Assembly: GCA_905221605.1 (NCBI GenBank)
Contig: CAJNDS010000098.1
Coordinates: forward strand, 167,082-231,081
Source: Symbiodinium natans
Taxonomy: Eukaryota; Sar; Dinophyceae; Suessiales; Symbiodiniaceae
Direction of reading: 5' to 3'
DNA: 64,000 bases
Shown here: in pieces, positions 32,261 through 42,778 of the stretch
Layout: every line of letters begins with the position of its first letter
How positions within the stretch are numbered: the stretch's first letter is position 1
Notes under the pieces: model-generated
Seen by the model: the letters and a program-made list of their open reading frames with translations, nothing else
Told to the model about the DNA's origin: nothing
The model's database searches: none
Made by a program: the position numbers and the translations under genes

Positions 32261-32689
32261 TGGCCCGTTTTATCGTCCTGCTCGATGCCTTTATATGCTC
32301 CTGAATCCTCTGGACTGCGTGTGGTCATCATATTGATGGCGAATTGGGCCAACGGGAGACTGTTGCTTCCTTTTACGAAGAGCCCGCAATAGAATTCGTC
32401 ACCTTTTCCCACTCGGGCGTCCCCGTAGTTGCTGGTATATTCTTTCGCTTCGCTTGCGCGGCCGCCTCCTCGGTGTGGGTATAAGTACCTTCGTTGGCCC
32501 TCTCTCCCCCAGACTGTGGTGCACAAAGCGTTCGAATCCCGATTCTTGGCAAAAGTAAACCGACAGGCCTAGAGGCCTTGCAGCAGGACCCAGCACACTC
32601 CGCGAGCACAAAGCCCTCGAAACCCTCGACAGCCCCAAACCTGCCAGACCCCACAGCGTCCTTCGAACGCACAAGCCCGGAGATCCAAC
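32261..32689. other. Sequence downstream of copia copy 3
   Basis: Includes a TATAAG-like stretch near 32480 and short frames on both strands. It may be LTR or flank of copy 3, but no repeat partner is visible in the window. Confidence 0.35.
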
Positions 32690-33085
32690 CCTAAACCCCA
32701 AACCGTAAACCCTAAACCCTAGACCCTAAACCTAAACCCTAAACCTTAAACCCTAAAACGAGGCCTGGGTGGCATCATGTGCCACTTCGGGGAAGCCGGC
32801 TTTGGAGCTGGGCCGCTGGCCGGGAATGGCTTGGGTACGGCCAAGTGTTGTTGGTTTCCGCTCCAGTCGCACCTATAACAAGCAGGTGAGCCCGTCACGG
32901 GGTCTTTCCCGATGACAACGGCAGCTGAAGAGCGCATGGATGGCCCGACGTTACTGAAACTCTTCATGATAAAGCCTGTGGATTTCAAAAGCCGCGACAG
33001 TATAGAACTGCCGCAGAGTAGCACAGAATCAGATGTGACGGCGACGGCTCAAGCCACCAGCCCAGCATAGCCCATCAGGAACCCG

Positions 33086-34773
33086 GTGCGCGGCCATCAG
33101 TCTCAGTCCGAGGTTTCCGACAGCATGTGCATTGCACAGGAGGTCGAAGACCGGATGAAGGAGGTCAAGGACAGCTCGGAGATCTCGGAGATGGAGAGCG
33201 ATATCTCGCCGTGCGCCGTAAGCGACGACTTTTCTGCGGACTCGGAGAAGCAGTCTGGTGGCCGACCCCTTTCCATGTTCAGCCATGGAGCCGTCCTGCC
33301 CACAGCCGTTTGCCTTACCAAGTCTGCTTTTGGCGCAGGACTTTTGACCATGGCAGGCCACACGGCGGAAGTGGGCATTGTTTTCCAAACTTTCGCGTTG
33401 ATCGGGGGAGCCGTTCTTACCCTGGCCAGCATTTGCTTTATCGCTACGGCTTGCATCGCAACAGACCGCTACAGCTACGAGGACATGTGCGATGAATTGC
33501 TCCACCCTGTGATGGCCCTCTTCACCGGGTTCGTAAACACTCTGGCCTGTGTTGGTTCTGCAATTGGCTACCTCATCATTTGCGGCCAACTCTTTGGCGT
33601 GGTCACTGGCGCATCAGACTCTCACTGTAAGCTGTTCATCCTGCTCACGGGCGTCTTGGTTTGTGCTCCGTTGGCCATTGCCAGGCATGTTAGCTGCTTG
33701 CGGCACCTGGCTGCAGGGAGCATCGCTGCTCTTCTCATTTTGGTCGCTTGCGTCATGTGGTACTATGCCGAGCACGGATCAGATGGAGACGATATGTTGT
33801 TCTCCTCCACGGCCACAGCCGTCACCTACATGTCAAGCATGAACAATGTTGTCTTCGCCTACAACAATCAGTTCAATGTGCCCCAACTTACTGGGGAGCT
33901 GAAGCCGCCAACGACCATGCGTATGCACATGGCGGCCGTCATCTGCCTGGTCGTGTGCTTTGGGGTCTACATCTCGACGTCTGTGTTCGGGGTGCTGGCC
34001 TTCGGCATTGGAGATCAGCAGAAACAGTCCCTGGTGAACTCCCTGAAGCCCGTTGGACGCAACCCGTTTGTGCTGGTGACCATGGTGGGCCTGATCTTCA
34101 GCCTGCTCACATGCTTCCAGTTCCATGTCTACCCGGTGCGTCAGTTCGCTGCCTATTTGGTGCGACGCGTCCGCAAGCGCGACGCCGATACCGAGGAGGA
34201 GGACAAGGTCATCTGGGGCAAAACGGTGACTAGGTGGTTCGATATCTTCTTCGCTCTCTTCAGCGTGGCCGTGATAAGCTTCATTGCGGTGGTCGTCAAA
34301 GACCTGAGGACGGTGCTAAACCCTAAACCCTAAACCCTAAACCCTAAACCCTAAACCCTAAACCCTAAACCCTAAACCCTAAACCCTAAACCCTAAACCC
34401 TAAACCCTAAACCCTAAACCCTAAACCCCAAACCCTAAACCCTAAACCCCAAACCCTAAACCCTAAACCCTGAGGACCGTGCTTCAGTTTGTCGGATCCT
34501 TTGCAGCCTACGTTGCCTTCATTGTGCCGCCCATCTGGCTTCTCACAATCCGACGCCGCTCGCCGAGCTTCCGCTGGTGCAAGGTGGAGACCCAGCTCCT
34601 CTTTCCACCTGTTGGAATTATTTTTTATTTCTGTTTAGCTAAACCCCAAAAGGATATTAAAGATATTCATCTTATTAAGGTTCTAGGGGGAGTGGAGGCT
34701 CTGTTTGCTGGTGCTCTCCTTGGGCATCTGCCTCTTTGCATTCGGCATCTATACAGCGGTGTCGTCCGTGTAA
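33086..34773 (+). CDS. AAAP-family amino acid transporter, three exons
   Basis: Exon 1 is 33086-34308, exon 2 34475-34583 and exon 3 34693-34773, giving 470 residues, usual for the amino acid/auxin permease (SLC38-like) family. An acidic cytosolic N-terminus is followed by LTKSAFGAGLLTM (helix 1 signature) and about ten more membrane segments. Exon 2 supplies FVGSFAAYVAFIVPPIW and exon 3 the last helix, SLGICLFAFGIYTAVSSV. Intron 1 is a telomere-type array starting GA; intron 2 is a ~90-bp repeat element starting GT. Without splicing, exon 1 would run into repeat and stop at 34333. The likely role is H+ or Na+ coupled amino acid transport in a cell or vacuole membrane. A start at the second Met (33125) is possible. 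Confidence 0.82.
34309..34474 (+). other. Intron made of telomere-type repeat, duplicated flank
   Basis: 166-bp intron, donor GACGGTGCT after CTGAG, acceptor CCCTGAG before GACC. CTGAGGACGGTGCT (34304-34317) and CTGAGGACCGTGCT (34470-34483) flank the array with one mismatch, as in a target-site duplication. Splicing at AG|GA in each copy keeps the transporter frame. Confidence 0.75.
34584..34692 (+). repeat. Introner-like repeat family M4, intron 2 of the transporter
   Basis: 109-bp GT-AG intron. Its end, AAGGTTCTAGGGGGAG, supplies the 3' splice site. The interior (about 34606-34692) matches 35020-35103 and 42897-42986: a CCCTTGG- or TTGGAAT-type left end, ACCCCAAAAGG- or CCCAAGAGG-type middle, GGTTCTAAGGGGAG right end. 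GTGGAG occurs at both edges. Confidence 0.7.
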
Positions 34774-35019
34774 GGCCGGTGCCAACCATGCTTTCGTGGG
34801 AGCCGATGCTGCCGGGTGTTCTGGGGCTTTGCGGCACTCTTAAGCTTCCGCTTTCGATCCCACAGTGCGTCTGCGCGCGCAGTGGCCCCGAAATATTTAA
34901 GATAAAGGCGCTGCTGTACAGAGCGTGCTGCCTGAGCTGGAAACAGTCCAACTCTTGGCATCTCCAGGCGCCAAGCAGTCGCCCGGACCTTTGCTGAGGG
35001 GCTCAGGTGCATATTCTAT

Positions 35020-35103
35020 ATCCCCCTTGGGAATCATTTTTGTTAATATAAACCCCAAGAGGATGTTAAAGACATTATTCTTATTCAGGTTCTAAGGGGA
35101 GTA
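35020..35103 (+). repeat. M4 repeat, stand-alone copy
   Basis: Starts TCCCCCTTGGGAA and ends GGTTCTAAGGGGAGTA. Same family as the introns at 34584-34692 and 42890-42986. No exon is recognised on either side. Confidence 0.75.
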
Positions 35104-35112
35104 TAGTATTGT

Positions 35113-35262
35113 CTACTTGGAGGTTCATGGTACTTATTATTAACCAATCATATCTGTACTTATCACTGTACTTATAACCATATTAGGGCACTTAAGGGGC
35201 TTACAAGTGCAGTTATAAGTACAGTTATCATTGGTTAGTAAGTACCATGAACCTCCAAGTAG
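35113..35262. repeat. Palindromic MITE family M1, full copy
   Basis: Terminal inverted repeats CTACTTGGAGGTTCATGG / CCATGAACCTCCAAGTAG with inner inverted TGTACTTATAAC motifs. About 150 bp. It has no coding capacity. Other copies are listed below. Confidence 0.85.
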
Positions 35263-36384
35263 CTGCCGTTTAAATGGCAGGAGTTCTCAGATGTCTCATG
35301 GAGCAAGGCCGCAGCGCACTTTGCCCCAGGAATGTGAGGCGCAGCCAACGGCACGTCCAGTCTCCCTCGACTCTCGACCGCCTGTCTAAAAGGTTTAGGG
35401 TTTAGGGTTTAGGGTTTAGGGTTGAAGGTTGAGGGTTGAGGGTTGAGGGTTTAGGGTGTAGGTTTTGGTTGCCATTTTTCGTCTGGCATCGAGACTGTTC
35501 TGTGCCACACCGTCAGTGCACCTTTACATGATGCACTGATGCCGAGAGCTTGGCCGCTCTCATTCTGTACACTCATGTCTCCCGCGGCATCAGCATGTCG
35601 CCGGCAAGAGCCTGCAAATCAGACATGCAGGAGCGCAGTGGAGCATGAGAAAAAGCAGATCCCGCATCTGCTTTTCAGCTACTGACATTACATTACCTCT
35701 GCAGTGCAGACTATGTATTCTGACCTGGTTTGGTCTCGTTGGCCGACAGTAGAGCCCCATCGTTGTAACCAATCGTTCGTTTGCTTGCCATGGTCTTCGC
35801 CGACCGACACATGGAGTAGAGTTGTCCGAGGACCGTTGAGGGTATGGCACTTGTGCGGCTTCTTTTGTCGCCAAGGCTTTCGGGTTTGATTGCAGAGCGA
35901 ATGCTTGTTACACCTGACCGACTCAATTCAAGCAAGATGTTGAGGTACTGTATGTAGCACGATTACACTACGTAGAGGTATTCTACGATGTGCCTGCGTA
36001 TGAGAGTGTTGAAGTTTAAAGTTTCGCCTTCGCACCCAACATGCACTGTCAACCATTAGCAGTTCGCGCTTCAGGCTTGTTTGTGTAAGTGATCCGGGTT
36101 TTCGTGGAGGGTAGTGGTGGCCACTGTAACCCTAAACCCTAAACCCTAAACCCTAGACCCTAGACCCTAAACCCTAAACCCTAAACCCTAAACCCTAAAC
36201 CCTAAACCCTAAACCCTAAACCCTAAACCCTAAGCCCTAAGCCCTAAACCCAAAACCCAAAACCTTATAAAGCCCTGAAACCATGGACCCGCGGGCCCAC
36301 CCTGGCAGCGATGCCGGGGCTTGTGGACCCTACGCCCTTCTCTGCGCCGAACGCTGAACTAAACAAATTTCGCGAGGTTTACTT

Positions 36385-36509
36385 ACTAACCCGCTATAAC
36401 TGTACTTATCACCCACTTCTATAAGCCCCTGAAGTGCCTTAAAAAGGCTATGAGTACAGTTATAAGTACAGTTCTAATTGGTGAATAAGTACCATGAACC
36501 TCCAAGTAC
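36385..36509. repeat. MITE M1, left end worn
   Basis: Right end AAGTACCATGAACCTCCAAG intact and inner TATAAGTACAG motifs present. The left terminal repeat is mostly lost. Confidence 0.7.
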
Positions 36510-38013
36510 TGACCAGAAGATCATCCCCACCAAACCCAAGACCCTCCGAACTTCGTAGGCAACGTCGCCTGCTGCCATTGCCTACCCTAAACCCTAAACC
36601 CTAAACCCTAAACCCCAAACCCTAAACCCTAAACCCTAAACCCTAAAAGCCCTAGGAGTTTTTGGAGCCTAGCTCGAAGGTTGTTACTATGGGCCTCCAA
36701 TCAAGTCCGGCGCAAGATGACGCCTCGGAATTGTCTTCACATAATAAACCACTTTCGGATCATCCATCTTTCTGCGGGGCTAGAGATAACCCTAAACCCT
36801 AAACCCTAAACCCTGAACCCTGAACCCTGAACCCTAGGCCCCAAACCCTGAACCTTGAACCCGAGGCCCCAAACCCTGAACCCTGAACCCTAAACCGTAA
36901 ACCGGGTGCAGGTTTACGGTTCTTGCTGTGGTAGGGGCGAGTGTGTACCAGCAGCCGAGCTGGCCCCAAGCTCGTTTAATCCGAGTCCCGCGAATGACAA
37001 AGCATGGTGGCAGTTCTAAATCCCAGCGGCCCCACTTCATGCGTTTACACATTCAACATGCTTGTGCCCTCAAAAAAGGCACCAGAAGCCCATGCCCAGA
37101 CGTACAGATACCCATACACACAATATTCAGTCTACCAGTCAGCCCGTGAGTCTGTCAGTCACCCAGTCAGCAGTCGGTAGTCAGTAGGCAGTTTCATGCG
37201 CCATGGGTGGTGTTGCCCCAAGCTGCTGCTCCAATGACCACCCACAGGACCGTTAAAGCATTGCAGAGTCAGAGGGAGCTTGGTAGAGGGGACTGAGCAT
37301 GACTCCAAGATGGTAAGCAGCATCTTACACCCTGAAACCGCTACTGTATCCCAGCACACCCCACAAACCAAAACAACAAGGCCAACAGCACGTCAGGTAG
37401 TAAATAGGAGGGAGACCTGTAAATGGCAACATGGCACAAGCAGCTTGCTTGTTTGTGCGCATGTGCGCATACATCGCTGTCGTAGTAGGTTTGGCGCACC
37501 ATCGTTGTAGTCGTCGTGCTAGTTGTTGTTCGTGTCGTTGCCGGAAGCCGTAGCCGTATCAGCAATAGTCAGTCGTCGAAACCCACGTAGCCAGCAGAAA
37601 GAGGAGAATCGGAATCAGAAGCAGCAGAAGCAATTGAAGCAAGAGCACACGTGCCACTAGCAACATGAATTTCTGGTGCTAGGACCAGTCATGGCAAAGG
37701 AAAGGAAGCTCATCATAGCAGCCTGACTCAGGACATCTTAGGACACTGATTAACAGTGAATCTGGAAGTGATAGCATTTTGGGCAGCGCCAGGCATGTGA
37801 GTGAGCACAGCATGTTTAATCACCCAAATTAGCCAAACAACTACAGCGGTCACCAGGCAGTGTGTGTGGCCGTGGTATTTGGTACCCCAAACGGCACTCA
37901 ACTCTAAACCCTAAACCCTAAACCCTAAGCCCTAAGCCCTAAACCCTAAACCCTAAACCCTCAACCCTGAACCCTGAACCCTGAACCCTAAACCCTAAAC
38001 CCTGAGCTCGATC

Positions 38014-38160
38014 TTCCGTCCCGAAGGAAAGGCCTGAGAGCATCAAGGTGGAGGTCGACAATGCGCTGCCGGCGCCGTGCTTTGAGGCCTTGCTTCTCAT
38101 GGGGGCGTGCTTATTGGACAACCCGCATCGCTCGCTGGTTAACTCCTGTCTCCTTCCCCG
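38014..38160 (+). CDS. Candidate exon between arrays
   Basis: Reads PKERPESIKVEVDNALPAPC then FEALLLMGACLLDNPHRSLV, open across the whole space between two arrays (37905-38005 and 38164-38200). The composition and residue use are protein-like. I do not recognise the family and cannot say which gene it belongs to. A second fluent stretch is at about 38428-38620 (SWDVRDRGAVHMLRDAAKVI). Confidence 0.3.
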
Positions 38161-39135
38161 CGTTTAGGGTTTAGGGTTTAGGGTTTGGGGTTTAGGGTTT
38201 GTACGTGTTGCCGTGACCCCGTCCCCCCAACCTGGAGGAGAGAAGTGGTCACATTCCTTACACTCCTCTTGCTTAAAACCACTGTGCACCGAGGAGCTCG
38301 AGCGAAGCCCCGCAGACAGCTTGGAGGTGGCGCCGATGTGGAGCAGAGTGGCTGGCAAATTCAGACCACTTGTGCCCTAAGCTACAAAAGGGTTTTCACA
38401 CCATGGCAGCTATGGCCGTACCAGGGAAGTAAAGTTTGAGACGAACGTTTTGCCGCAGTCTTGGGATGTTAGGGACCGAGGGGCCGTTCACATGTTGAGG
38501 GATGCGGCGAAGGTGATTCGAGGCATGAGGTGCCCAAATTGGGAGGTTTGGGACAGGCCTTTGTTCCGGTGTATTCATGCAGGGCTGTGGAAACTTGCCG
38601 TTTTATGGAACATCACTTTCTGACTAAAGATCAGCGGTTGCTCCAGGTTGAAGACACTGTGGTCTGCGGCATGTGCACGGGCTCCCAAAAGGAATGGAAA
38701 AATGTCACATACCCAGACCCCTGGGATATTCTTCGGAACCCTTAAGGGGATCTACTTTCTGGATCCCCCCCAAGGGTCTTGGTACCTAGTGCTGCCCCAC
38801 AAACACAGAAATGTCCATGTGTGGGAAAGCGCCACACTCTTTCTGCTCCGCATCCCAATCCTACACAGATCACCCATCGTAACCTCACCAGGTAAGTGGA
38901 GCCGAATGGAGGGCATGCGCGTCCTGGAGGCTTCCTCCCCGGCAGGTTTCTTGTGAGACTTGGGGTTACGGATAAGGTGCTGGATTTTAAGCTCATGGGG
39001 CAAGAAGTTGCCTTGGGAAGATGCTGTTTGCTGACACAGAACACTCGCATGATGACGATGACCTGCGCTTGGATTCCGAAAGATAGAAACAAAACGGCCT
39101 GACGTTTTTGAGTCCATTCTTTGCACAAAACTGGC

Positions 39136-39230
39136 TGGTTCTTAGTAGGGAATGAGGGAATGAGGGCCCTACATATACCCTTTAAGGGATTATATAGGGC
39201 CCTCATTCCCTCATTCCCAACTAAGAACCA
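39136..39230. repeat. Palindromic MITE family M3
   Basis: Long terminal inverted repeats: TGGTTCTTAGTAGGGAATGA at the left and its near-exact complement at the right. A related copy with wear is at 39524-39625. Confidence 0.85.
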
Positions 39231-39523
39231 TGGGAAAAAGGGTGCGGAACTGTTAGGGGCGAGTCGCGGAGCCATCGGGACAGCACAGGCTGAGACCTGA
39301 CAGTTGGTTTAGGGTTCAGGGTTTAGGGTTTAGGGTTATAGGGTTATAGGGTTATAGGGTTATAGGGTTATAGGGTTTAGGGTTTAGGGTTTAGGGTTTA
39401 GGGTTTAGGGTTTAGGGTTTAGGGTTTAGGGTAAGATGTCAAGGACATGTCGTGCCCCAAATAGTACCCTGTACGACTCTTGGGGGCCATTCTGAGGAAG
39501 AGCTGTCAATCTTCGTCTCAGCC

Positions 39524-39625
39524 TTGGCTGTTGCTTAGTAGGGAAGGGGGGGAATGAGGTACCCCCATGCAATCCCTGAAAGGGTGTACAAAAGGGCCCT
39601 AATTCCCTCATTCCCTGCTCGCCAA
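39524..39625. repeat. MITE M3, second copy
   Basis: TTGGCTGTTGCTTAGTAGGG start and GGGCCCTAATTCCCTCATTC right arm. Confidence 0.7.
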
Positions 39626-39959
39626 CAGAAAGCAGCAGGTTGACCCGGCCATCCTGCGTGGCATTCCCCTCAAGGCCTGGCGGCGGGGGCAGGGGTTGGG
39701 TGGAGAGCCTTCGCACTAAACCCGAAACCCCCAAATAAAGCCTTAAATGAACCATTAAAATGCACCCCATGCACCCTTTAAATATTCAGTCCCTAAAGAC
39801 ACCCCCTGAATACACCCGCAAATACACCCCTAAATACACCCCTAAACCCTAAACCCTAAACCCTAAACCCTAAACCCTAAACCCCAAGCCCCCAAACCCT
39901 AAACCCTAAACCCTAAAAACCTCTAAACCCCCCAAAAAATCCCAAAGCGTGGAGGGCCC

Positions 39960-40133
39960 AGCTCTGCCCCTCAGGACAATAAACCGTGAACCCTCAACCC
40001 TCAACCCTCAGCCCTCAACCCTCAACCCTAAACCCTAAACCGTAAACCCTAAACCCTAAACCCTAAACCCTAAACCCTAAACCCTAAACCCTAAACCCTA
40101 AACCCTAAACCCTCTAGCTGTGCCCCTCAGGAC
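39960..40133 (+). other. Telomere-type array with 18-bp flanking duplication
   Basis: AGCTCTGCCCCTCAGGAC (39960-39977) and AGCTGTGCCCCTCAGGAC (40116-40133) flank the array, 17 of 18 identical. Both contain CAG|GA. A predicted intron would be 39975-40130 (156 bp). The flanking exons are open but not recognised. Confidence 0.65.
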
Positions 40134-40258
40134 TCGCTTCGCGCCTTTGGTAGACTCTGGCATCGCTCCCCGATCGATCTCCCGGAGAAGGCTCCGAGGG
40201 GACGACCATAGAAGACTCCAACGGAACATGGGGGTTTAGGGTTTAGGGTTTAGGGTTT

Positions 40259-42465
40259 GGTGTCCCTTCAAGGGAAGTCGGTCAAGATCTCGTCGGCAGA
40301 TGTGTTTGCCCAGGTGCGATGCCCATGTGAAGAGAGGTTTGGGGTTGTAGTTTCGGGCGCACGTCAAGCACTTGGACCACGCTTTCGGCCTTGCCGGCTG
40401 CAAGCGGCATCGCCGGTGGGCTCCGACGTCAGAATATCGACCCAGGAGTCTCATCTTGTAAACCCTAAACGTCCTGCGCCCTGAGCCTCCTATAAACTGC
40501 AAGCCCGAATTGGGTTTGTCCGAATCGACTTCAGCATGTCTTTCTGCAGCTTCGCAGCCAGGAACGCTATTCACTCTACGACCGATCACTTCCAGTCGAA
40601 GGCTTCGATCCTTCGTAGTTCAAGCAAGCTTTTTGTTTGTAGCCGGCTACAATCCAACCTTCGTGTCGTCCGGTTGAAGTTAGTTAGTGCTTGGGGTGTA
40701 GGGTCATGTGACGGCCATGTGCAAACTCGAGAAGTAAGGACGTGTTCCTCTCGCACACCTGGCTGACCCCTGGCAAGTGGCCTCGGCACCGTCGGTGATT
40801 GTGGGTTCCTGTTGGATTGTTTCCTTCTAGTCTTCAGGGTTTGCAGTGGGTCTATGGGTTCTCGTAAGGGCTTACTAGACTCGTCTCGCAAACGGGGAAC
40901 GGGGAACGAGAACCTGTCAAGCAAGTATTGCCCAAGCGCCGAAAGCAGCAAATCGAATCACGCACGACCACCGTGAACCCTGAGGCGTGTATTCAATCTG
41001 TGTGACAAGGTATTCTGATAAACGCCCGACAAGATGGAACTCTAGAATGTACACGGAGGAGCGAAGAAGCACGAAACGACAGACTTGACTGCACAGCAAT
41101 AATATAATAGACGAGTCCAGCAATCACGCCTCTTCTTTCGAGACGCCCTTGCGCCACGATTTTCTGAGTGTCGTTGGACTTCAAGGTTTGGGGTCTAGGG
41201 TTGCGGTTTTAGGGCTTCGGGCTTAGGGTTTAGGGGCACAGTTTTGGTATCTTCCGGTATCTGTGCAAAAAAATCCCTTTTGACTGCATGTCCAGCGAGG
41301 GGGGCGATCCAGAAGCATCGCTAGGATCTTGGCGCCAACGGGAGCCGTTGTTCTGACAAACACTACGTACCAACCAGTGGCTTGCCCTACATACCTAGCG
41401 AACCCGACTGTCCGAACAGTCCTGGAGATGAGCATCTCGAGACTAGCAATGTTCAGAGCAGTTGCAGCAGTTAGCAGTTGCGGTCTTTTCGTGCTTTCGC
41501 GAAGACTGGATGCCCAAGCACCGGAAATCCTGAAGCTTACGCCGTCTGTCCAAAGAGGGGGTTTAGGGTTTAGGGTTTCGGGTTAAGGGTGGGAGTTTGG
41601 ATTGCAGGAATCTTGCTCGAGACCCGCATTTTGTGCGCTGTTTACATCCTAAGCCACTGGATCCTCCACCACAATGCTCTCTTGAAATGCTTTCCCTGAA
41701 ACTGACAATCCCTAATGGAGATTATAGTCGGGGGTACTCTAATCCCTTTTAAGGACTGTTAGATCCTCAATCGGGATTAGAAAGGGATAATCCCTTTTAA
41801 GGACTGTTAGTATAAGGGGGAACATGATCTCAGCCTTTCGAAAGTTTCTGTCCAGTTTCGACCGCCTCATTCCACACATCGGCCAGGTACAAGGTCCTCA
41901 GCCTCATGTTCCAGGTGCGTGATACGACACCTTGGGATATTCCCCCTTATATACGAACAGACCTTAATCGGGATGAGAATGGGGGGGGGGGGTACTACAA
42001 TCCCTAGTAAGGACTGTTAGTATAAGGGGCAACATCCCAAAACGATACACATGAAGCTGATGTACTGTTGTCTACAGCTTTGGACGAGTTCGCTTGGATT
42101 CACAGTGGAATTCCTTCGCACAACTGTTGCTTTGTAATTGACTTGTTATTTTCAAGAAAACTATTGAAAAAGTGATGTCCCCAACACTACTTAATCATGC
42201 TTATGCTGTTGCGGTTTCACTTCGCTTTGCCATTCATTGAACGACAGGATGCAACCCTGTAGCAGTACCCGATGTGAGAAGTGTCATCCTGTTATCATCC
42301 GGAACCTGTCGCGCAGGCGGGCTGGCGGCAAATGCTCTTCTGGCAGGGTCTATGTGTTTCCATCGCCTCGGCGTTGTGCATGCTGGACATGATGCCTATG
42401 CCACTGGCACTTCCGCCAAGGTTCGCCTTCGCACCAGATACTAGGCTTCGATTACCAGGACTACA
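40259..42465. other. No recognised gene, scattered short frames and two M2 MITEs
   Basis: Short open pieces (for example SVKISSADVFAQVRCPCEER near 40275) may be exons, but none can be joined with confidence. The stretch also holds the M2 copies at 41708-42037. Confidence 0.4.
41708..42037. repeat. MITE M2, two neighbouring copies
   Basis: Copies at 41708-41826 and 41936-42037 share CCCTTTTAAGGACTGTTAG-type and TATAAGGGGNAACAT ends. The second carries a run of 12 G. Confidence 0.75.
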
Positions 42466-42565
42466 TACTTGGAGGTTCATGATACCTATGAGCCAATTGT
42501 AGCGGTACGTCTCACTGTACTTTTCACCATGTTGGGGCACTTAAGGGGCTTACGGGACTGCATAG
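42466..42565. repeat. MITE M1, left half
   Basis: TACTTGGAGGTTCATG start and CACTTAAGGGGCTTAC centre. The right arm is missing. Confidence 0.65.
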
Positions 42566-42778
42566 TGCTACCGCATAGTAGACTGACCTCCTGTGCTACC
42601 GACAAGATCCCTGCCACACGAAGCACGGTGGTACGTCACAAACACCCAGGAAAGGGAGACTTGAGAGGATACGGCTGTAACAGCTGTACGTCCTGCTGGT
42701 TTGGGGTTTAGGGGTTAGGGTTTCGGGTTTAGTATTTAGGGGAGACGTAGCTTCTCAGCAGTCGGTTGTGAACCTCAG

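Noticed and set aside
33103-33589. Antisense frames over transporter exon 1
   Set aside because: The plus-strand frame has family motifs and membrane segments; the antisense ones have none.
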